Below are positions 31,741 through 36,673 of a stretch of 36,673 bases of DNA, piece after piece. Positions within the stretch are counted from its first letter, which is position 1. The number at the start of each line of letters is the position of its first letter. Source of the stretch: Mesorhizobium sp. LSHC420B00. GTDB taxonomy: Bacteria > Pseudomonadota > Alphaproteobacteria > Rhizobiales > Rhizobiaceae. The stretch is from assembly GCF_000503055.1 (NCBI RefSeq), contig NZ_AYVY01000032.1:1-36673 (forward strand), written 5' to 3'. Both the position numbers and the translations under genes were made by a program. The notes under the pieces were generated by a model. The model had not been told where the DNA came from and made no database searches. It worked only from the letters and a program-made list of their open reading frames with translations.

Positions 31741-32757
31741 ATGAAAGCCGTCGTCTGCCGCTCGCCCGGCGAACTTGTCCTGGAAGATCGCCCGGCGCCT
31801 GGCGCGCCGCCCTCGGGCTGGGCGCTGGTCGCGGTCAACCATGTCGGCATCTGCGGCACCGATTATCACATTTTCGACGGCAAGCACCCGTTCCTCGCCT
31901 ATCCTCGCATCATGGGCCACGAGGTTTCGGGCACCGTGATCGAGGTTGGCGAGGGCGTCGATCTCACCGTCGGCGAGCCGGTGATCGTCAATCCCTATCT
32001 CGCCTGCGGCAAATGCATCGCCTGCCGGCAAGGCAAGCCGAATTGCTGCGTCAGGATCGAGGTGCTCGGCGTCCATCGCGACGGCGCCATGTGCGAGCAG
32101 ATCCTGGTGCCGGCGCAAAATCTTTATCCGGCAAACGGCCTGTCGCTGGCCGATGCGGCCGCCGTCGAATTCCTGGCGATCGGGGCGCATGCGGTGCGGC
32201 GCTCGCTGGCTCAATCGGGCGCGCGTACCCTGGTCATCGGCGCCGGCCCGATCGGCCTCGGCACGGCGCTGTTCGCCCGGATCGCCGGGCTCGACGTGAC
32301 GCTGCTCGACATGAGCGCTGAACGGCTTGGCTTTGCCGAAAGCGGACTCGGCTTCGCGACCCTCGACGGTTCGCGGGGAGCCGCCGCCGATCTGGTGCGA
32401 CAGGCGACCGACGGCGATGGTTTTGACGTGGTCTTCGACGCCACCGGCAACACCCAGTCGGTGCAGTCGGCCTTCGCCCATGTCGCGCATGGCGGCACGC
32501 TGGTGCTGGTCAGCGTCGTCAAGGACGACATCGCCTTTTCCGATCCCGAATTCCACAAGCGCGAGATGATGCTGATCGGCAGCCGCAACGCTCTGCGCGC
32601 CGATTTCGACCATGTCGCCGCTTCAATCCGCAACGGTGCGGTGCCGCTGGCAAAGCTAGTCACCCACCGCACCACGCTTGGCGAGACGCCGCGCGACCTC
32701 GCCCGCTGGGCACATGAGAAATCCGGGCTGATCAAGGCGGTCATCCAGGTCGGATGA
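31741..32757 (+). CDS. Zinc-dependent sugar/polyol dehydrogenase (MDR family)
   Basis: This is a 338-residue medium-chain dehydrogenase of the sorbitol/idonate/galactonate group. Catalytic zinc ligands are C38 (GICGTD) and H60-E61 (MGHEVSG). The structural zinc motif is C89-x2-C92-x2-C95-x7-C103 (ACGKCIACRQGKPNCC). The cofactor motif VIGAGPIGLGTALFA follows, then an acidic D at the end of the next strand (TLLDMS), favouring NAD. The typical reaction is oxidation of a secondary alcohol of a polyol or aldonate to a keto sugar. Next to a UxaA-type dehydratase, an L-galactonate- or idonate-5-dehydrogenase-like step is possible but unproven. No clear ribosome site precedes the ATG. It ends 18 bases before the convergent phnF. 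Confidence 0.88.
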   Translation: MKAVVCRSPGELVLEDRPAPGAPPSGWALVAVNHVGICGTDYHIFDGKHPFLAYPRIMGHEVSGTVIEVGEGVDLTVGEPVIVNPYLACGKCIACRQGKPNCCVRIEVLGVHRDGAMCEQILVPAQNLYPANGLSLADAAAVEFLAIGAHAVRRSLAQSGARTLVIGAGPIGLGTALFARIAGLDVTLLDMSAERLGFAESGLGFATLDGSRGAAADLVRQATDGDGFDVVFDATGNTQSVQSAFAHVAHGGTLVLVSVVKDDIAFSDPEFHKREMMLIGSRNALRADFDHVAASIRNGAVPLAKLVTHRTTLGETPRDLARWAHEKSGLIKAVIQVG

Positions 32758-32775
32758 CACAACGATAGCCGCGTC

Positions 32776-33519
32776 TCAAAGCGCCGACAGTTTGAGTTCG
32801 ATCCGCTCGGCCGGGAAGCGCGACTCCGAAAACTGGATCGGCTGACCGTCGGGCGTGACGTTGACGGCGACCGTCACCAGCACGATGGCGCCGGGCTGCA
32901 GGTCGAGGTCGGCAAGATCGGCGGCATCGGCATGGCGCGCCGACAGCACGGTCGATTGCCGGAGATAGTCGTCGACGCCGAAACGTGCCAGCGATGCCGT
33001 GATCGAACCGGTTTCTGCCATGGCAGCATCGATGCCGGCAAAGCGCCTGGCATCGAACCAGCCGGCAGCGCGGGACACCGGCATCCCATCGGCTTCGCCC
33101 CGCGTTTCCAGGCGTATCACGTCGGCCCCCTGCACAAGGCCTAAGCCCTCTGCGACACGACGGTTGGCTGGCTCGACCGACGACGCGAGCAAGGTGATAT
33201 GCCGCTCTGACGCCTGTCCTTGCAATCCCTCGGAAAAGCGGGTGCGGGCGCCGATCGGATAGGACAGCCGCTTTCGCGACAGCACGAAGGTGCCACGCCC
33301 TTGCTCCGCCTTGAGCACACCCTCCTGCACCAGCGCTGCGATAGCGCTGCGCACCGTATGGCGGTTGACGCCATAGCGTTCGGCAAGTGCCACCTCAGGC
33401 GGCAGCGCGGCATTCTCGGGAAAATCGCCGACGGCGATCGAATGCAGGATCTGGTCGGCGATCTGCCGCCATAGCGCGACACCGCTGCGCCGCTCGATGC
33501 TGTTGGCTTGCCCGATCAT
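32776..33519 (-). CDS. phnF: PhnF-type GntR/HutC-family regulator
   Basis: This is a 247-residue repressor of phosphonate use. The winged helix lies at about 12-75 (WRQIADQILHSIAVGDFPEN, then LPPEVALAERYGVNRHTVRS). The UTRA ligand domain covers 90-245, ending GQPIQFSESRFPAERIELKL, the usual close of PhnF proteins. The ATG at 33519 follows GGGGCGGGAA; the frame is open to 33633, but that extension lies in the promoter region and is AT-rich. It is divergent from phnG, with a dyad in the spacer that suits this family, and probably represses phnGHIJ and itself. Confidence 0.9.
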   Translation of the reverse strand: MIGQANSIERRSGVALWRQIADQILHSIAVGDFPENAALPPEVALAERYGVNRHTVRSAIAALVQEGVLKAEQGRGTFVLSRKRLSYPIGARTRFSEGLQGQASERHITLLASSVEPANRRVAEGLGLVQGADVIRLETRGEADGMPVSRAAGWFDARRFAGIDAAMAETGSITASLARFGVDDYLRQSTVLSARHADAADLADLDLQPGAIVLVTVAVNVTPDGQPIQFSESRFPAERIELKLSAL

Positions 33520-33554
33520 TTCCCGCCCCAATCTTTGCGCCGACCTTTTGGCCC

Positions 33555-33599
33555 GTGTCACGTACACGTCATAGACACGCGCTAGATAATAGATATAAT
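33555..33599 (+). promoter_or_regulatory. Pho box and -10 of the phn operon
   Basis: GTGTCAC-GTAC-ACGTCAT (33555-33572) is two 7-base direct repeats 11 bases apart, close to the known PhoB half-site CTGTCAT. A perfect TATAAT follows at 33594-33599, 21 bases later, with no recognisable -35. This is the layout of a PhoB-activated promoter, which would switch the operon on during phosphate starvation. Confidence 0.6.
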
Positions 33600-33620
33600 T
33601 TGTATAGTTGTCTATATCAA
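33600..33620. promoter_or_regulatory. Probable PhnF operator
   Basis: TTG-TATAG-TTGT-CTATA-TCAA is a dyad with perfect 5-base inner arms, starting immediately after the -10 and covering the likely transcription start. HutC-type regulators bind sites containing TATAG/CTATA-like arms, so this is the natural PhnF site. Confidence 0.6.
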
Positions 33621-33653
33621 TCGACAAATGCACGCAGACGAGGAGTAGCGGCC

Positions 33654-34115
33654 ATGCGAGGACGGGAAGCGCGAGAGCAGGCCGAGCGCAAGGCCGTAAT
33701 GGCGACGCTGGCGCAATCGGCCGGGGACGACATTGTCCGCCTCTGGGACGAAGCCGGCCTGCCTTGTGAAGCGGAACTTCTGCGTGGCCCCGAAACCGGC
33801 CTGGTTACCGTGCGCGGCCGCATCGGCGGCGGCGGCGCGCCGTTCAATGTCGGCGAGGCGACGGTCACCCGTGCCACGGTGCGGCTTGCGTCCGGCCATG
33901 TCGGCCACTGCTATGCGCTCGGCCGCGACAAGCAGAAGGCAAGGCTGGCAGCAATCGCCGATGCGCTGTGGCAGGACCCGGCCCACCGCAACGGGGTCGA
34001 GACCAGGCTCGTCGCGCCCTTGCAGGCGGCACTGGCCAAGGCCCGTGACCAGCGCCGCGCCGAGACGGCGGCGACCAAGGTCGATTTCTTCACAATGGTG
34101 CGCGGAGAAGACTGA
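33654..34115 (+). CDS. phnG: C-P lyase complex subunit PhnG
   Basis: This 153-residue subunit of the PhnGHIJ core complex helps PhnI attach methylphosphonate to the ribose of ATP. Recognisable blocks are REAREQAERKAVMATLAQS, VRGRIGGGGAPFNVGEATVT, TRATVRLASGHVGHCYALGR (the highly conserved GxGY/H-C-Y-x-GRD segment) and DKQKARLAAIADAL. The ATG at 33654 follows GAGGAG by eight bases; the open frame upstream runs through the promoter and is not coding. Its TGA overlaps the phnH ATG. Confidence 0.95.
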   Translation: MRGREAREQAERKAVMATLAQSAGDDIVRLWDEAGLPCEAELLRGPETGLVTVRGRIGGGGAPFNVGEATVTRATVRLASGHVGHCYALGRDKQKARLAAIADALWQDPAHRNGVETRLVAPLQAALAKARDQRRAETAATKVDFFTMVRGED

Positions 34116-34726
34116 TGGACCTCGCCACTCAATCGATCGAAGGCGGCTTCGCCGATCCGGTATTCAACGCGCAGACCGTATTCCGCGCTGTGATGGACGC
34201 GATGGCGCGGCCGGGCAGCGTGCAGCCCTTGCCGGCCCTCGCCCACCCCCCCGTGCCGCTGTCGGCCACCGCTGGTGCCATTGCTCTGGCGCTGTGCGAC
34301 AACGACACGCCGCTCTGGCTCGACCCGGCTTTGCAGGGGTCGGCGGCGGTGAAATCCTGGCTTGGCTTCCATACCGGCGCGCCGCTGGCCAACACCCCGG
34401 CCGACGCGCATTTCGCGCTGATTGCCACGCCGGCCGAGATGATGGCGCTCGACGGGTTTTCGCAAGGCACCCAGGATTATCCCGATCGTTCGACGACGCT
34501 GATCCTTGAGGTCGGCGATCTCGTCTCCGGCGCTCCGCTGCTGCTCGAAGGCCCGGGCATCGAGAGGACGGCGACGATCGCGCCGGCGCAAATGCCGCGT
34601 CATTTCGTCGAGCAATGGAAGCAGAACAATCAGCGCTTTCCGCGGGGTGTCGACATCATCCTCGCCACGTCCGACGCAATTGCCTGCCTGCCGCGCACGA
34701 CGCGCATTAAGACGATGGAGGCGTAG
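34115..34726 (+). CDS. phnH: C-P lyase complex subunit PhnH
   Basis: This 203-residue non-catalytic subunit of the PhnGHIJ complex is structurally related to PLP-dependent enzymes but lacks cofactor. It opens GGFADPVFNAQTVFRAVMDA then MARPGS, the family's hallmark, followed by LALCDNDTPLWL and a C-terminal FPRGVDIILATSDAIACLPR. The start codon overlaps the phnG stop (TGATG), and its stop is one base from the phnI ATG, so expression is coupled. Confidence 0.95.
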   Translation: MDLATQSIEGGFADPVFNAQTVFRAVMDAMARPGSVQPLPALAHPPVPLSATAGAIALALCDNDTPLWLDPALQGSAAVKSWLGFHTGAPLANTPADAHFALIATPAEMMALDGFSQGTQDYPDRSTTLILEVGDLVSGAPLLLEGPGIERTATIAPAQMPRHFVEQWKQNNQRFPRGVDIILATSDAIACLPRTTRIKTMEA

Positions 34727-34727
34727 G

Positions 34728-35840
34728 ATGTATGTCGCGGCAAAAGGCGGTGAAGCAGCCATCCGCAACGCCCACAAATTGCTCGCCGACCGCCGGCGCG
34801 GCGATCGCTCGGTGCCCGCACTTCGGCTCGACCAGATCGTCGAGCAGCTGGCGCTCGGCGTCGACCGGGTGATGAGCGAAGGTTCGCTCTACGACAGGGA
34901 ACTGGCGGCACTCGCCATCGTCCAGGCGCGCGGCGACATGATCGAGGCGATCTTCCTGGTTCGCGCCTATCGCACGACGCTGCCGCGTTTCGGCTACACC
35001 AGGGCGATCGACACCGGCACGATGCTGGTCGAGCGGCGGGTGTCGGCGACCTATAAGGACCTGCCTGGCGGCCAGTTGCTCGGCCCGACTTTCGACTATA
35101 CCCACCGGCTGCTCGACCCCGAGCTTGCCGCCGGCGGCGATGTCGCTGAACCGGAGCAGCGTGCAGGCGAGGCGGAGGCGATGCCGCGCGTGTCCGCCAT
35201 CCTCGCCCGTGAAGGCCTGATCGAGCCCGACGGCGACATGCCCGGGGATCATGTCCCCGGCGACATCACCCGCGAGCCGCTCGAATTCCCGATGGCGCGT
35301 GATATCCGCCTGCAGGCGCTGTCGCGCGGTGACGAGGGGTTTCTGCTGGCGCTCGGCTATTCCACCCAGCGCGGCTATGCGCGCAACCATCCTTTCGTCG
35401 GCGAGGTTCGTATCGGCGAGGTCGAACTGGAACTGGACGTGCCGGAACTGCCCTTTGCCGTGCCGCTCGGCAGCATCCGCGTCACCGAATGCCAGATGGT
35501 CAACCAGTTCAAGGGCTCGGCCAAGGCGCCGCCGCAATTCACCCGCGGGTACGGCCTCGTCTTCGGCCAGAGCGAGCGCAAGGCGATGGCCATGGCGCTA
35601 TGCGACCGCGCTCTTCGTGCAACCGAATTCGGCGAAGATGTCGTCGCCGCCGCGCAAGACGAAGAGTTCGTCATCTCGCATTCCGACAATGTCCAGGCGA
35701 CCGGCTTCGTCGAGCATTTGAAGCTGCCACACTATGTTGATTTTCAGGCCGAGCTCGACCTCGTGCGCCGCATGCGCGCCGCGCACGACGCCCGCGAAAA
35801 CGCCGGCAAGGCCGAAGAGAAGAGGGAGGCCGCCGAATGA
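34728..35840 (+). CDS. phnI: C-P lyase complex subunit PhnI
   Basis: This 371-residue nucleosidase subunit, with PhnG, PhnH and PhnL, displaces adenine from ATP by the phosphonate to form ribose 1-phosphonate 5-triphosphate. The start is MYVAAKGGEAAIRNAHKLLA. Later blocks are GFGYTRAID-like RFGYTRAIDTGTMLVERRVS, LGYSTQRGYARNHPFVGEVR, RVTECQMVNQFKGSAKAPPQ, FTRGYGLVFGQSERKAMAMA and SHSDNVQATGFVEHLKLPHY, all strongly conserved in the family. The ATG at 34728 is directly after the phnH stop; the larger open frame upstream is in the wrong frame of phnH. It overlaps phnJ by four bases. Confidence 0.96.
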   Translation: MYVAAKGGEAAIRNAHKLLADRRRGDRSVPALRLDQIVEQLALGVDRVMSEGSLYDRELAALAIVQARGDMIEAIFLVRAYRTTLPRFGYTRAIDTGTMLVERRVSATYKDLPGGQLLGPTFDYTHRLLDPELAAGGDVAEPEQRAGEAEAMPRVSAILAREGLIEPDGDMPGDHVPGDITREPLEFPMARDIRLQALSRGDEGFLLALGYSTQRGYARNHPFVGEVRIGEVELELDVPELPFAVPLGSIRVTECQMVNQFKGSAKAPPQFTRGYGLVFGQSERKAMAMALCDRALRATEFGEDVVAAAQDEEFVISHSDNVQATGFVEHLKLPHYVDFQAELDLVRRMRAAHDARENAGKAEEKREAAE

Positions 35841-36673
35841 CCGGACAACCGACCGACATCGCCACCTACAACTTCGCCTATCTCGACGAGCAGACCAAGC
35901 GGATGATCCGCCGCGCCATCCTCAAGGGCATTGCCATCCCCGGCTATCAGGTGCCGTTCGCGTCGCGCGAAATGCCGATGCCCTATGGCTGGGGCACCGG
36001 CGGCGTGCAGGTCACCGCTTCGATCATCGGCCCGGACGATGTACTCAAGGTCATCGACCAGGGCGCCGACGACACCACCAATGCGGTTTCGATCCGCGCC
36101 TTCTTCAAGAAGGTCGCCAATGTCGCCGTCACCACCGAGACGGCCAAGGCGACCATCATCCAGACGCGCCACCGCATCCCTGAATATCCGCTTAGTGCCG
36201 GTCAGGTGCTGGTCTATCAGGTGCCGATCCCCGAGCCGCTGCGCTTCCTCGAGCCGCGCGAGACCGAGACGCGCAAAATGCATGCGCTGGAGGAATACGG
36301 CCTCATGCATGTGAAGCTCTACGAGGACATCGCCAAGCACGGCCGCATCGCCACCACCTACGCCTACCCGGTCAAGGTCGAGGGCCGCTATGTCATGGAC
36401 CCCTCGCCGACGCCGAAATTCGATAATCCGAAGATGCATCGTTCGCCGGCTTTGCAATTGTTCGGCGCCGGCCGCGAAAAGCGCATCTATGCACTGCCGC
36501 CCTTTACCGAGGTGGTCAGCCTCGACTTCGAGGATCATCCCTTCGAAGTGCAGACCTTCGACCAGCCCTGCGCGCTGTGCGCGGCCGAGAACGTCTATCT
36601 CGACGAGGTCATCCTCGACGACCATGGCGGCCACATGTTCGTCTGCTCCGATACCGATCATTGCGAGAAGCGG
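35837..36673 (+). CDS. phnJ: C-P lyase PhnJ, radical SAM enzyme (3' end cut by window)
   Basis: PhnJ breaks the carbon-phosphorus bond of ribose 1-phosphonate 5-phosphate, releasing the alkane. 279 residues are present, starting at the ATGA overlap with phnI; no stop is reached before the window ends, and only a short tail should be missing. The catalytic cysteines are in place: C245 and C248 (PCALC), C270 (FVCS) and C276 (DHCEKR). Their spacing C-x2-C-x21-C-x5-C equals that of E. coli PhnJ, where three bind the iron-sulfur cluster and the last takes part in catalysis. The start MTGQPTDIATYNFAYLDEQT and GYQVPFASREMPMPYGWGTG are conserved. phnK and phnL are expected next. Confidence 0.96.
   Translation, partial: MTGQPTDIATYNFAYLDEQTKRMIRRAILKGIAIPGYQVPFASREMPMPYGWGTGGVQVTASIIGPDDVLKVIDQGADDTTNAVSIRAFFKKVANVAVTTETAKATIIQTRHRIPEYPLSAGQVLVYQVPIPEPLRFLEPRETETRKMHALEEYGLMHVKLYEDIAKHGRIATTYAYPVKVEGRYVMDPSPTPKFDNPKMHRSPALQLFGAGREKRIYALPPFTEVVSLDFEDHPFEVQTFDQPCALCAAENVYLDEVILDDHGGHMFVCSDTDHCEKR

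Overview
The window looks like chromosomal DNA from a GC-rich alphaproteobacterium of the Rhizobiales, most likely Mesorhizobium or a close relative. The grounds are the codon usage, several sugar ABC-transporter operons of rhizobial type, the order phnF / phnG-phnH-phnI-phnJ, promoter sequences of EcfG (general stress sigma) type, and short CTCCCCC...GGGGGAG intergenic palindromes that I associate with mesorhizobia. The genus call is inference; no rRNA or tRNA gene was seen.

Layout. (1) 1-700: palindromic intergenic repeats and a Zur-type Fur-family regulator. (2) 848-6951: a protease cluster. It holds a Tat-exported caspase-like protein, a small six-cysteine secreted protein, a single-pass membrane protein translationally coupled to it, a V8-like S1 serine protease on the opposite strand, and a trypsin-type S1 protease. 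(3) 7025-7866: two small stress-type genes (DUF883-like and DUF2934/DUF3606-like), diverging from a region with EcfG-type promoter sequences. (4) 7948-16867: a sugar uptake and catabolism operon on the minus strand (binding protein, two permeases, ATPase, sugar isomerase/epimerase, Gfo/Idh/MocA oxidoreductase, aldo/keto reductase). It is divergent from a LacI-family regulator, with two matching operator-like sites in the shared upstream region. (5) 17076-20062: an insert with lower GC that carries two small, mutually similar alpha-helical proteins, each with an Rx4H (HEPN-like) motif, on either side of a UvrD/Rep-type helicase. This is the best candidate for an undescribed system. (6) 20150-21574: gnd. 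(7) 21714-24967: a copper-handling cassette (DUF2946, PCuAC, YcnI, CopC-CopD fusion). (8) 25060-32757: a GntR regulator with two winged-helix segments, divergent from a UxaA-type dehydratase, followed by an RbsBAC-type ABC transporter and a zinc dehydrogenase, probably for an acid sugar or polyol. (9) 32776-36673: phnF divergent from phnGHIJ of the C-P lyase pathway; phnJ runs off the end.

How the parts work together. Regions 4 and 8 are complete uptake-plus-oxidation modules with their own regulators. Region 9 starts phosphonate degradation, apparently under a Pho box plus a PhnF operator. Region 7 moves copper through the periplasm. Regions 2 and 5 are accessory: region 2 looks like an envelope protease network, and region 5 looks like a conflict or nucleic-acid surveillance module. 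In region 5 the first gene appears to carry a one-base frameshift near its start.
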